Shown here: piece by piece, positions 35,646 through 44,088 of the stretch
Numbering within the stretch: the stretch's first letter is position 1
How the letters are laid out: the number at the start of each line of letters is the position of its first letter
Origin: CAYRVF01 sp964427535
GTDB taxonomy: Bacteria > Chloroflexota > Ktedonobacteria > Ktedonobacterales > JADMIN01
Assembly (NCBI GenBank): GCA_964427535.1
Contig: CAYRVF010000002.1
Coordinates: 1-64,000 of the forward strand
DNA length: 64,000 nucleotides
Direction of reading: 5' to 3'
Notes under the pieces: generated by a model
What the model was told of the DNA's origin: nothing
Database searches by the model: none
Seen by the model: only the letters and a program-made list of their open reading frames with translations
Made by a program: the position numbers and the translations under genes

Positions 35646-35834
35646 GCGCGAGCTCCTTTCCATCACCTGTCGCCGCGACACTCGCTCGTCTGGTTGCCTC
35701 CACAGTGAGGCATGGGGCCTGCAGTCGCGCCACTGGGGAACGTGCGACGGGCATGTGAGCGTTCATAGCCGGAAGCGGCGGCGCCGGACGGGCCTCGATA
35801 CGACAACCCGGCGTCGATCCACCGAGCAAGCTGA

Positions 35835-35887
35835 AGCATATACGCGTGCGCTCACACGGTCATCACGTACGGTTGGGAGGATGTCAC
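35835..35887 (-). promoter_or_regulatory. GTGA-box promoter of the secreted repeat protein
   Basis: Minus-strand repeats GTGACA (35887-35882), GTGATG (35866-35861) and GTGAGC (35855-35850) hold positions 2 to 4. The -10 is TATGCT (35840-35835). The predicted leader is about 180 nt. Confidence 0.75.
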
Positions 35888-35899
35888 AGTGCCTACTCG

Positions 35900-36381
35900 G
35901 CAGCGTCCGGACGCGATGCCCCACAGACGCGATAGGCGCTTCGAATCGAGGAGTGACGTTATTCACGCACGCTGATACCCTGAGGCGTGCTGTCGATGCC
36001 GCGGGCCGTCGTTGGAATCACGGCGTTGTCGTTGCCCGGAAGGCGCGAGGACTCATGGTGCACGGACGAGTATGGCAGGCGCGTCTGGCCCCTTCCTAGT
36101 CCAAGCGGGAGGTGTGCGGGCCACAGGCAGAGGGCGTGGAGAGCGAGACCGACACGCGCACGAGACCGGTGATCAGCGTGCCATCCGTGGAGAGGCAGAC
36201 GCACATCGCCCTGCCTCGCATGCACGACTGGCGGGCGTGTCAGCCTTCTGCTCCCCATCGAGCAATCGACGAGAAGCGAGCCGACATGCCCGCCAACTTT
36301 CGAGGTGCCATCACCCGCAGGGGTGGTCCGTAGAGGCGATGGCAATCTCCTCGGGCTGCTTGCGCGCCCTATTTGCGCACC
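35900..36381. other. gene-free stretch
   Basis: Only short frames without family features are present. It separates the repeat-protein promoter from the stop of the stress-protein gene at 36382. Confidence 0.4.
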
Positions 36382-36942
36382 CTATTGGAGGGTGCTCTGG
36401 TAGGACTGCTGGGCGGCGACTGGGGCGGAGAGTGTCGCTGGCATCTCCGCGCCACCGACATCCACCTCGGTCGCGTTGTTGCGCCGCAGGATCTCTGCCG
36501 CCGCGTCTGCACGCTCGGCTGGCGCCTGCACCGTAACGAGAATGTGCCCGGCTTTGATGCCCTCGGCGTAGCGCTCGGCGCGTGCCTCCGAGAAGCCAAA
36601 CCCGGTCAATGCCCCCACCATCCCTCCGCCGACAGCGCCCGCCGCCAGACCCAGCACCGTCGCTCCGACCCACGTCAGGAATGCGCCAGCCGCGATGATC
36701 GGGCCAACGCCGGGAATCACGATGGCACCCAGGCCGATGAGCAGGCCTGCGATGCCGCCCGCCGTCGCACCGGTAATAGCACCGATTTCCGCTCCCGAGC
36801 CGGTTGTGAGTCCAGCCTCCTTTAAGACCTCATGGCGGGCCACGACGCCGATCTGATTCTTGGCAAAACCATTCTGCATCAGCTCGCTGACCGCGCGGTC
36901 CGCATCGTGGGACTGCTCGAACATCCCCAGGACAGTGGTCAT
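36382..36942 (-). CDS. general stress protein 17M-like domain protein
   Basis: The 186-residue product begins MTTVLGMFEQSHDADRAVSEL and has the fold of general stress protein 17M/YflT-type domains, with a Gly-rich double hydrophobic segment in the middle (about 55-110). The C-terminal strand pair GHILVTVQAPAERADAAAEIL follows. The hydrophobic hairpin may insert into a membrane. GGAGG is 9 nt before the ATG at 36942. I could not fit a convincing GTGA box: single GTGA words upstream (37109-37104, 37122-37117, 37135-37130) are 13 bp apart. Confidence 0.8.
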   Translation of the reverse strand: MTTVLGMFEQSHDADRAVSELMQNGFAKNQIGVVARHEVLKEAGLTTGSGAEIGAITGATAGGIAGLLIGLGAIVIPGVGPIIAAGAFLTWVGATVLGLAAGAVGGGMVGALTGFGFSEARAERYAEGIKAGHILVTVQAPAERADAAAEILRRNNATEVDVGGAEMPATLSAPVAAQQSYQSTLQ

Positions 36943-37174
36943 AGGATGACCTCCTTCTGCATGCCCGTCTGTCGGGCCATCTGTGTGCATTCGTGCGCTC
37001 AGCACTGCAGTAGACCGGCCACGCCGGAACGGCTCTGGGTCTGAGCACCCCAGTACTGCCGTCGCTTCACGGATACCATCTAGACCTCCCGAATCCCTCT
37101 CAAGCTCACGTCTAGGTATCACAGTCGTAGCTCACGCTACGATAGGTCCATGCAAGCCGGCAGCTCTGTAAGGG

Positions 37175-37238
37175 ATGACCTATCCGTGGTGCACAACCAC
37201 CGGGCTGTGAGGAGACTGTGAGGCGTCGAGCAGATACT
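37175..37238 (+). promoter_or_regulatory. GTGA-box promoter before the DUF72 gene region
   Basis: Repeats ATGACC (37175), GTGGTG (37186), GTGAGG (37207) and GTGAGG (37218) are spaced 11-21-11. The -10 is GATACT (37233). It would drive the frame at 37267 and the DUF72 gene at 37714. Confidence 0.65.
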
Positions 37239-37266
37239 GGGCCTAGGGAAGCAATCACGCATCGGG

Positions 37267-37689
37267 ATGCTAACCGTCCGTCCAAGGCTGCCCAGACGTC
37301 CACATATCGCCTGGAGGGAGAAGGCACAGCCCGTACTCACGGCGCCAGCACGCCTGCGCTACCTAGCCAACATGCATGCCGACCGCAAGAGCGTTGCACT
37401 GTATCAGTTGCTTGCCGACGTTGAGGCTACGGACGCCCGTCACGACGCCGGACTGCCTCCCAGTCCCTCAGTGGAACAACAGCGCACACTGCGTCCTGCT
37501 GCGGCCTCGACCGAGTCGCAGAACTGGTTGTCGGTGGCAATGGTGACGGCCAGTGACAGGCCCGCAGGGTCGACCGCAATGGGGCTCCTCGTGCCTAAGC
37601 GTACAGCGTACACTGGTACGGAGTTGTGGGCGGTGGTGCGCGTGACCAGCGAGACTGGCCTAGCATCGTACAGCGTCGTCGTGTCGTAG
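37267..37689 (+). CDS. weakly supported 140-residue frame
   Basis: This plus-strand frame begins about 22 nt after the predicted start of transcription from the GTGA box and ends 24 nt before the DUF72 ATG. It has no clear ribosome site or family, and a long minus-strand frame overlaps it. It may be a real small gene or simply the leader of the DUF72 transcript. Confidence 0.3.
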   Translation: MLTVRPRLPRRPHIAWREKAQPVLTAPARLRYLANMHADRKSVALYQLLADVEATDARHDAGLPPSPSVEQQRTLRPAAASTESQNWLSVAMVTASDRPAGSTAMGLLVPKRTAYTGTELWAVVRVTSETGLASYSVVVS

Positions 37690-37713
37690 GGCAGACCAGG
37701 AGGAGGCACGTTC

Positions 37714-38481
37714 ATGCAACAGCCCACGCAGATTCGGATCGGCACCTCTGGATGGGCGTACCCGCACTGGAACGGGCGCTTCTACCCGCCGGAGCTTCCC
37801 GCGCAAAACCAGCTGGCCTACTATGCGCAGCACTTTGACACGGTCGAGATCAACGCCAGCTTCTATCGCCTGCCCTCTCAGGCGCAATTTGCTGCTTGGG
37901 CACGACAGACGGCGGCGGCCGAGGCCATGCCGGACTTTTGCTTTGCGGTCAAAGCCAGTCGCTATGTGACGCATCTGAAGAAATTGCAGGCGGCTGAGGA
38001 GGGGCTGGCACGCCTGCTGCATGCTGCTAATGGGCTGGGAAAGCAGCGGGGTCCCCTCCTGTTCCAATTGCCGCCCCACTGGAAGGTGAATGCGGCCAGG
38101 CTCGCAACGTTTCTGACTGTGCTGCGCGAGCTGGCGCCCATGAGCCAAGCCGCGTTCGAGTTCCGTGATCCCAGCTGGTTGTCACCCGAGGTGCTGCGTC
38201 TGCTCGACGACGCGGGCTATGCCCTCGTGGTTGCCGTTGGCGGCCCGACCCCGACACCGACCTCCCTCGATGTACCCCTGCCCGGGCGGTTCCGCTATCT
38301 GCGGTTTCATCACGGCGCCTCGGGCATTGGGTTGAGCGACGACGAGCTCGCTTTCTGGGCGGACCGGATCGTCCGCGATGCGGCAGCGGGGGTCGACGTG
38401 TACGCCTATTTCAACAACGATGCGGAAGGCTATGCGATTCGCGACGCCCTGCAGCTCCGCGCATTGATCCAGCGACGGTAG
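37714..38481 (+). CDS. DUF72-family protein
   Basis: The 255-residue protein begins IRIGTSGWAYPHWNGRFYPPEL, the N-terminal signature of DUF72 (YecE-like) TIM-barrel proteins. It also has FDTVEINASFYRLPSQAQF, FCFAVKASRYVTHLKKL, LFQLPPHWKVN, AFEFRDPSWL, YLRFHHGA and VYAYFNNDAEGYAI. Length is typical. The biochemical role of DUF72 is not settled; the conserved acidic and His residues suggest a hydrolase or nuclease-like fold. AGGAGGAGG precedes the ATG. It may be read from the GTGA box at 37175. Confidence 0.92.
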   Translation: MQQPTQIRIGTSGWAYPHWNGRFYPPELPAQNQLAYYAQHFDTVEINASFYRLPSQAQFAAWARQTAAAEAMPDFCFAVKASRYVTHLKKLQAAEEGLARLLHAANGLGKQRGPLLFQLPPHWKVNAARLATFLTVLRELAPMSQAAFEFRDPSWLSPEVLRLLDDAGYALVVAVGGPTPTPTSLDVPLPGRFRYLRFHHGASGIGLSDDELAFWADRIVRDAAAGVDVYAYFNNDAEGYAIRDALQLRALIQRR

Positions 38482-38664
38482 CGCACGCCGGCGCGCTCCC
38501 ACGAGGACACAGACAGCGGTCGAACGGGAGGATCGAGTCGGGCGCGAGACGGGCGAAAGCGGACTCCAGAGCCGACACGCCACGAGTGAGAGAGAATGGC
38601 GCCCCATGTGACGGCTATCAGGTACTGGGATCCCGCTTCTGATCCAACGTTCTCGCCCTTTGAG

Positions 38665-38690
38665 GTGACGCCAACCCGTGACGCCAACCC
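38665..38690 (+). repeat. 13-bp tandem duplication
   Basis: GTGACGCCAACCC occurs twice head to tail (38665-38677 and 38678-38690) in the 260-bp gap between convergent genes. The GTGACG words are 13 bp apart, not 11, and no gene is positioned to use them. Confidence 0.7.
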
Positions 38691-38741
38691 GAAGTCTGTA
38701 CCTTGTTCTTTCCTGTGTGCGACCCGAGGTCGCCGGAGTGC

Positions 38742-39335
38742 TTAGATTGGGCGAGGCGTGACCTCTGCGGGTGTCAGCTCACGGGCGATGCGCTCGGCCC
38801 AGGCTTCGATGGTATTCCAGTCGCGGAAGTCGCCCTCCATGCCACCCACCGCCTTGATCGCGAGCCGCTCCGCAAATGGCAGTTTCGTGTGGTCCAGCGC
38901 CCCAAAGAACATCTCATGGTCGCGCGGCCGGATCGAACTCCGAAACTCGATGACCTCTTTGGGCAGCGGCCAGTGGATGGTGCGCGTCGAGCCAAAGAAC
39001 CGGATCTGCCCAAGCATCTCGTCGGGCTTCTGCGGTTGCTCGTGCCCCTCGGGAGCCTGCACGTTCGCTCCGAGTGGCCCGCTACTAAACAGCCAGACCG
39101 GCCGCGCGGAGAAGGTGGCTTGGTGACGCCGCACAAACTGGGTCGCTTCCGGCAACCATGACCCTGTATAGACCGCGCTGCCAATGACAAACGCACCATA
39201 CCCATCGACTTCCCCGATGGAGTCGACCGACCTGACATCCACGTCCTGGCTCATCTGACGGAGCTTTCCCCCGATGCGTTCCGCGATACCTTTGGTTGCG
39301 CCGTACTTGCTGGCGTAGGCGACGAGCACCTTCAT
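38742..39335 (-). CDS. flavodoxin-domain protein (HemG-like)
   Basis: The 197-residue protein begins MKVLVAYASKYGATKGIAERIG, the FMN loop of flavodoxin-domain proteins related to menaquinone-dependent protoporphyrinogen oxidase. It also has FVIGSAVYTGSWLPEATQFV and WLFSSGPLG. The C-terminal half (DHEMFFGALDHTKLPFAERLAIKAVGG, then DWNTIEAWAERIA) is also typical of that group. It may oxidise protoporphyrinogen or serve as another FMN reductase. GAAAGGAGCCGGAG precedes the ATG at 39335. A partial GTGA box lies upstream. Confidence 0.88.
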   Translation of the reverse strand: MKVLVAYASKYGATKGIAERIGGKLRQMSQDVDVRSVDSIGEVDGYGAFVIGSAVYTGSWLPEATQFVRRHQATFSARPVWLFSSGPLGANVQAPEGHEQPQKPDEMLGQIRFFGSTRTIHWPLPKEVIEFRSSIRPRDHEMFFGALDHTKLPFAERLAIKAVGGMEGDFRDWNTIEAWAERIARELTPAEVTPRPI

Positions 39336-39384
39336 CTCCGGCTCCTTTCGTCGGTCCAACCTGCGCACTCACATCTTGTAGTGG

Positions 39385-39437
39385 AGGATGTAGACATCAC
39401 ATCACATACGGTTCTCACATCTCTCCGCCCACATCAC
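39385..39437 (-). promoter_or_regulatory. GTGA-box promoter of the HemG-like flavodoxin
   Basis: Minus-strand GTGATG (39437-39432) and GTGATG (39405-39400) hold positions 2 and 4, 32 bp apart. GTGAGA (39418-39413) is 2 bp off position 3. The -10 is CATCCT (39390-39385). Confidence 0.6.
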
Positions 39438-39491
39438 AATGGGGGTCCAGGCATGGACAACCCGCTTCCAGCCGCTCGCTATAGGGGCGCT

Positions 39492-39520
39492 TTGACAAGA
39501 CCAATTGACAGGATTATACG
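39492..39520 (+). promoter_or_regulatory. consensus sigma-70 promoter without an evident gene
   Basis: TTGACA (39492-39497), a 17-nt spacer and TATACG (39515-39520) form a near-perfect promoter on the plus strand. Downstream, up to the tail-to-tail gene end at 39867, I find no coding frame I trust. It may drive a small RNA or antisense transcript. Confidence 0.5.
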
Positions 39521-39866
39521 GCGGTCGCGTGTATGCCAGCGGACACATCATACAGCCATCGCACCTCCTCCAAGGCTACTCCACGGATACAGACGAACCG
39601 TCAGGCGAGACGTCGCGCGTAGTGCCGCGCCATCTACGCACGCTCATCCCAACCGCAGCCAGCCGCAGGCTCGCGTAGAGTGCGTGGAGGTCGCCCTCGG
39701 TGTCGTCCTTTGTGCGACGCATTGAGCCATCCACACAGTGCTGTGCGGCCTCCGCCGCATGAGGCACGGGGGCGGGACGACCTGCCTCCAGCAGGTTGCC
39801 TGAACGCTACAACCATGATACGTGTACTCGAGTTCGTGCGACTCTCCGCAGCCTTCTCCTCAATCG

Positions 39867-40583
39867 CTAGCCCAGTTGATAGAGTTTCCAGCCGACCGCC
39901 AGAAACCAGGTCGGGAGGAGCAGACCGTAGCCGATGTAGCCGAGGCCGAGCAGGGGCCGAAGACTCTCACTGATGATGCCGATGGCGCCGGTCGCCAGAC
40001 CCAGATAGGCCACGCCCTTGTGGGAGACGCCGCGCACCATGACGAGGGAGAGAGCCAGAATGCCGATGGCGGTCAATATACCGGGGGCAGACGGTATGTC
40101 ATTCTGGGCAATGAACGCCTCAGCGGCACTTGCGAAGGCTGCCCGTTGTGCATCGGTGGTGGCTGCCATGTAGCGATCGCTCAGGGACACCAAGGCGGGC
40201 GCTCCTTCGCCGGTGGTTGGATAGGCGAGCGTGAGCACCTCAGCGGCGATCCCAAGGAGGGCGCCAATGGCAGCGGTGCTCTTGTCCAGGTGCTTGAGTG
40301 CCCGATAGAGCGCCAGGAAGACGACCATGGTCAGGACGCTGGGCCCCAACCACAGGACTTGTTTGAGGATGTAGAGCGACCGGTTGGCGGCGATGGTCTT
40401 GAGTGTGGCCTCCCCGCCCGCGCTCGGCTGCAGCGGCTTGGTGAAGACAAGCACAATGGAGACGATGGTGAGCACGGCAAACAGCACGCCTGAAATGCCC
40501 CCCGCCCGGTAGAGTCCGCTCCAGGATGGGTCCGGAGCAGCCGCAGCCTTTCTGAGTGATCTTCCTCCAATCAGACGTGCCAT
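39867..40583 (-). CDS. DUF4386-like seven-helix membrane protein
   Basis: The 238-residue protein has about six to seven helices. Features fit DUF4386: GLYRAGGISGVLFAVLTIVSIVLVF at the start, LWLGPSVLTMVVFLALYRAL, an outside loop with Tyr/Thr/Ala, and a terminal YIGYGLLLPTWFLAVGWKLYQLG. GAAGGAGGACATT gives the ribosome site. Its function is unknown. I could not fit a full GTGA box upstream: GTGACC and GTGAGC are 22 bp apart at 40778-40773 and 40800-40795, but no -10 fits. Confidence 0.78.
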   Translation of the reverse strand: MARLIGGRSLRKAAAAPDPSWSGLYRAGGISGVLFAVLTIVSIVLVFTKPLQPSAGGEATLKTIAANRSLYILKQVLWLGPSVLTMVVFLALYRALKHLDKSTAAIGALLGIAAEVLTLAYPTTGEGAPALVSLSDRYMAATTDAQRAAFASAAEAFIAQNDIPSAPGILTAIGILALSLVMVRGVSHKGVAYLGLATGAIGIISESLRPLLGLGYIGYGLLLPTWFLAVGWKLYQLG

Positions 40584-40848
40584 ACTAATGTCCTCCTTCG
40601 TCTACCCGTGGGGGTAGCTTCCAGCTAGTCAGACCGGCCAAGGACACAGAGCAGACCCCTTCGACCACTGAGGCGGCCGATTGCGATCGCAAGACGGGGG
40701 AGGCAAGCAACAGTGTGTCAAAAGATCCACCACTATGTGTTCCCCCGACGCATTCCTGAACCAGTCGTTGCAGGTCACTGTGACGAGGTGCGGAGCTCAC
40801 TCCGTTGCTCCCAAGCGCTCGCTCCATGCAGGCATCTGGGCAGCCAGA

Positions 40849-40887
40849 GGGGTGGTCCGGCGAGAGCCTCCTCTCGCCGGCCACCCC
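40849..40887. terminator. strong GC-rich hairpin between membrane-protein genes
   Basis: Arms 40849-40866 and 40871-40887 form 17 pairs with one bulged T and a CCTC loop. It lies 35 nt after the stop of the minus-strand gene at 40922. No T-run follows on either strand. The rest of 40584-40848 holds no gene. Confidence 0.6.
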
Positions 40888-40921
40888 ACTCACGACAGCA
40901 GACCAGACTGGGGTGCGTGGC

Positions 40922-41326
40922 TCAGACATGGCCCAGCCGCGAGGTCGGCTGCATTTCGGCTCGTATGATCCCACGGTGACGCAGGAGCGCCAGAGCCCAC
41001 AGGCTGACGATGGTGGCCATGAAGCCCCCAAGCACAAGCGCGCTGCCCGTCGCGTCGAAGAGGTGCTCGCTCACGAGCGCGGCAATCCCCAACCCCAGCG
41101 ACACGATCCCCAACACGCCCGTTGCAATCGCCATGAATGCTCCCTCGTGCACGGCGATCCAGCCGCCGATCACCGCGGCAACCGCCCCGAATACCAGGCC
41201 GACGCCTGCCATCCCGGTTGGATCCTGGATGAACGGCATGCTTCCAAAGATAAGGTACCCGACGTAGGGGACGATGATGGCCGCGACCAGGAGCGTCGCG
41301 ACTCCGTCTCTCGATGTCAGTCGCAT
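40922..41326 (-). CDS. four-helix membrane protein of unknown function
   Basis: The 134-residue protein has four helices (about 10-30, 38-58, 63-88 and 98-116), with the segment GMAGVGLVFGAVAAVIGGWIAV. The ATG at 41326 is preferred, with GGAAGG upstream; the longer open frame starts inside the promoter. It is too short and featureless to name. A GTGA box lies upstream. Confidence 0.72.
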   Translation of the reverse strand: MRLTSRDGVATLLVAAIIVPYVGYLIFGSMPFIQDPTGMAGVGLVFGAVAAVIGGWIAVHEGAFMAIATGVLGIVSLGLGIAALVSEHLFDATGSALVLGGFMATIVSLWALALLRHRGIIRAEMQPTSRLGHV

Positions 41327-41381
41327 CACGGCACCTTCCTTTCGCATCTCTCGTCTTCTTTTCGCATTGCTCACTGCCCTC

Positions 41382-41435
41382 AGCCTAGCCCGCCGCCCTC
41401 TCAGGCTCGTCACATACCGCAGGACGCAACATCAC
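41382..41435 (-). promoter_or_regulatory. GTGA-box promoter of the four-helix protein
   Basis: Minus-strand GTGATG (41435-41430) and GTGACG (41413-41408) are 22 bp apart, with GAGAGG at position 4. The -10 is TAGGCT (41387-41382). Confidence 0.55.
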
Positions 41436-41758
41436 ACGGCGCACACAACACCGTGGAGCAGCCACTGGAGCGCACAATGTCGGCCCCTCGTCGCACCGAT
41501 CGCTCTGCGGTGGAGGTCTCGTATGCGTGGTCTCACATGCCGTGACTGCCCATGATTACGGGCTGTTTCACCTCCTCGTGGAGCCAGCACCGGAGGACTT
41601 CAGTGCCTGTCCGGAGATGGGAGCGTGGACGACGTCAGACGAGGGCAACACAGGGCTGCGGATCGTGCTCGTCAATCCCTCATCCTCTCCCCGCACGCAT
41701 CATGGCACCGCTCTGTTTCATGGAATGGTCGATCTGAGGTGCCCAAAGGAGCTCGTGT

Positions 41759-41821
41759 GTGATGCGTTCGTGACTCTGCTGCCGTCTTCGTGAGCACGGC
41801 GTGATCGCACCGGTCAATGCT
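41759..41821 (+). promoter_or_regulatory. GTGA-box promoter of the last USP gene
   Basis: All four repeats are present: GTGATG (41759), GTGACT (41770), GTGAGC (41790) and GTGATC (41801), spaced 11-20-11. The -10 is AATGCT (41816). Confidence 0.8.
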
Positions 41822-41875
41822 GGAGGCATGCGGCCGCGCGTCTGGGCGAGGCTGCGTCTCGGGAGGAGGTCGACG

Positions 41876-42934
41876 ATGTGTACGCATGTGCTGGTGCCAG
41901 TCGAGAGCCTTGATCATCTCTCCGATGCGGTGGCGGTGGCATCGCACCTGATCGACACGCCAGTGCGGCAGCTCACCCTGCTGCATGTCATCCCGGCGAA
42001 CGCCAGCACGCAGGAGACGCTTGAGATGAACGACCGTCTCGATCGTTTCGTCGCAGATCTGCGTGCGCAGGGAATCGATGCGCGGGCAGTGATTGAATCG
42101 GGCGCGGTGCCCACCGACGTCACTGTCACGGCTGCCTACGCACATTGCGACCTGATCGTCCTGATGCCGCACAGCCGAAGTGGTCTGAAGAAGCTTCAGC
42201 AGCCGAGTGTCACCGAGCACATGCTCTCGCACTCCACCGCACCCCTGTTGATCTGGCCTGAACGGGCACCGGTGTCGAGCGCTGCGGACATGCTCGCGGC
42301 ACCCGGATCGGAGGTCCTCGTCCCCCTTGATGGCAGTGAGGTTGCCGAGCAGGCGCTACCATTGGCACTCGCGTGGGCGCGCCACGCTGCCCGTCCGTTG
42401 CTGTTGTTGCGCGTCGTACCCAGGGTGTCGCTTGTCGGCGGCGCTGAATCATACCGCCTCGCCCGTCAACTGGAACACGATAACGTGCAGGAAGCGCGGC
42501 GGTATCTTGCCAGCCTGCGCGAGCAGCTCGCGGAGCACTTCACGTTGCCGATCGAGACGATGGTGAAGATTGGCGAGCCAGCACGCACGATACGGCGGGC
42601 AGCCTCACTCTCCCCAAGTGGAGTGATTGTACTGTGCACGCACGGACGTAGCGGTCTGCAGAAATGGCTGCTGGGCAGTGTGACATCGGCCCTCATGCGC
42701 CACACACCGGTGCCGCTGCTGGTTGTGAATGCTCACGCGCCGGCAATGACGTTGCCATCACCACCAGCACCGTCTGCCACCTTCCAATCCGCCCAGCCAA
42801 GTTCCCCTGTCGGGACCAAAATAGACTTCTGGTCCACTCCAGCAGTATCACAGGTCTGTCTGACGTGCGGCAGCGAACGTCATCTCCTGCTCCCGCACTC
42901 TCCAGAAACGTGCGGCTTCGAGAACCTGAGATGA
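41876..42934 (+). CDS. universal stress protein, two UspA domains plus tail
   Basis: The 352-residue protein starts MCTHVLVPVESLDHLSDAV. The first domain has a degenerate loop (PHSRSGLKKLQQPSV). The second begins at about residue 145 (VLVPLDGSEVAEQAL) and keeps THGRSGLQKWLLGSV. After the second domain a tail of about 55 residues carries a CLTCGSERH motif and a further Cys near the end, unusual for USPs and possibly a metal or redox site. GGGAGGAGGTCGACG precedes the ATG at 41876, which excludes 25 upstream codons. It is under a complete GTGA box, the last of the island. Confidence 0.9.
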   Translation: MCTHVLVPVESLDHLSDAVAVASHLIDTPVRQLTLLHVIPANASTQETLEMNDRLDRFVADLRAQGIDARAVIESGAVPTDVTVTAAYAHCDLIVLMPHSRSGLKKLQQPSVTEHMLSHSTAPLLIWPERAPVSSAADMLAAPGSEVLVPLDGSEVAEQALPLALAWARHAARPLLLLRVVPRVSLVGGAESYRLARQLEHDNVQEARRYLASLREQLAEHFTLPIETMVKIGEPARTIRRAASLSPSGVIVLCTHGRSGLQKWLLGSVTSALMRHTPVPLLVVNAHAPAMTLPSPPAPSATFQSAQPSSPVGTKIDFWSTPAVSQVCLTCGSERHLLLPHSPETCGFENLR

Positions 42935-43417
42935 GATAGGAGGGAGCTGCGTTTCCATGAACGTATGGTAGGGCACATGACACCGCTCGTGTGTTTGCTA
43001 GCAGAGAGGAGGGTTTACGGCACGCGGATGCATCGCACGGCACGAGGGAGCAGGTACCAGAAACGATCCCAAAAACGATTGCACACAACCTGGATGGCCT
43101 GGTTGTGCAGCGAAGAGGTGACGCCGACCTTGGACCGCGACCAACAGTGATGTCAGGCCATCCCAGAGCCTGCCATGGCAAAGAAAGGCAGGGCGGGCGG
43201 TAGGGCTGCCGCTGCGAGCGGCAAAGTTGCTGGAGACTGCAGGCTGCAGCGATGGTGTCGGCGGCGACGAGGATGGGCACGCGATCTGGATCGCGGACAG
43301 CGACTGGATACGGGTCCTCAGATCAAGATGTGGCATGTCGTGCTGCGTGGCCGGGTTTGTCAGACGTTTGTCCTCCGACCGTGAGCCGTGCCGTCGAGCG
43401 GTATCAGCGACATGGGC
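42935..43417. other. gene-free stretch
   Basis: Frames on both strands are short of family features and lack ribosome sites. A bulged inverted repeat (TGCACACAACC and GGTTGTGCA, near 43080-43112) is the only structure noticed. Confidence 0.4.
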
Positions 43418-43466
43418 CATTGAGATGACCCGTCTACTCCACGTGAGCGGCGTGGTCATCTCAGTG
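43418..43466. terminator. inverted repeat after the peroxiredoxin gene
   Basis: TGAGATGACC (43421-43430) and GGTCATCTCA (43454-43463) are perfect 10-bp arms, extendable to 13 with one mismatch, around a 23-nt loop. It lies 35 nt after the peroxiredoxin stop. An 11-bp direct repeat TCAGTGCCGTC follows at 43461 and 43477. Confidence 0.45.
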
Positions 43467-43500
43467 CCGTCCCTGCTCAGTGCCGTCTCGTTTCGTCTTG

Positions 43501-44088
43501 CTAGTCTTCGGGGAGTGGGGGGGCTGCCGGGCGCGTCTGCCGACCAGTAGATTTCTTCTCTGGGATTGCGGCAAGTGCTTCAAGTGTCGTGAGCAGCTCG
43601 TCGACGCCCGGGTTCAGCGCATCGGGATATACCTTGCTAAAGCGAATGACGTGCTGCCGGTCGATGACGAAGAGCGCGCGGGCGCACATCGCGTGCACCA
43701 CACGAAACACACCGTACTGGCGTGCGACCTGCCCGTATGGCTGGAAGTCGGCCAGCAGCGGGAACTGGATGTGAGCATCACGCGCGAAGGCGTCATGGCT
43801 GTGCAGATGGTCGCAGGAGATGCCCAGCAGGCGCGCTCCCAAGCGATCGAAGGCGCCGGTATACGCTTGGTACAGCGTCAGCTGCTCGCGCGAGACCGGT
43901 TCCCAGTCCATCGGGTAGAAGACCAAGACGAGCGCTTGGCGGCGGCCGACGCGGCGCAACTCGAGCAGGCTGCCGCGCGGCGCGAGCAGCGCGACCTGTG
44001 GCAATGCGAAATCCGGCGCGGCCGTGCCGACTGGCAGGGGCGCGAGCGGCCTGTCCCGCCCATCCAGCCCATGCCCGTGCTGGCTCAT
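43501..44088 (-). CDS. peroxiredoxin-like AhpC/TSA protein with Ser at the peroxidatic position
   Basis: The 195-residue thioredoxin-fold protein has the family frame: GTAAPDFALPQVA, LVLVFYPMDWEPVSREQL, LGISCDHLHSHDAFA, FPLLADFQPYGQVARQYGV and ALFVIDRQHVIRF. In peroxiredoxins the segment reads DWxPVC; here the codon at 43893-43891 is TCG, giving S66 instead of the peroxidatic Cys. Two other cysteines exist (GISCD, HAMCA). Normal peroxide reduction is therefore doubtful; it may be a chaperone or sensor, or use another Cys. Its ATG overlaps the stop of the small gene upstream. Confidence 0.88.
   Translation of the reverse strand: MSQHGHGLDGRDRPLAPLPVGTAAPDFALPQVALLAPRGSLLELRRVGRRQALVLVFYPMDWEPVSREQLTLYQAYTGAFDRLGARLLGISCDHLHSHDAFARDAHIQFPLLADFQPYGQVARQYGVFRVVHAMCARALFVIDRQHVIRFSKVYPDALNPGVDELLTTLEALAAIPEKKSTGRQTRPAAPPLPED

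Noticed and set aside
36985..36997. Third copy of the GTGCATTCGTGC element
   Set aside because: Only 12 bases match and no -10-like hexamer lies at the distance seen in the two good copies; it is close to the ribosome site of the stress-protein gene.
37104..37135. GTGA words before the general stress protein gene as a regulon box
   Set aside because: The three words are 13 bp apart and no -10 fits the usual offset; the gene is left out of the regulon list.
38665..38690. GTGACG tandem copies as a regulon box
   Set aside because: The spacing is 13 bp and the site lies between two gene ends.
40773..40800. GTGACC and GTGAGC (22 bp apart) before the DUF4386-like gene
   Set aside because: Repeat 4 and a YANNCT hexamer at the standard offset are missing.
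41527..41793. 88-residue plus-strand frame before the last USP gene
   Set aside because: No ribosome site or family; it overlaps three of the four promoter repeats.
42693..43459. Long minus-strand frames behind the USP at 41876
   Set aside because: They are partly antisense to the USP tail, with Arg/Ser/Cys-rich composition and no ribosome sites.
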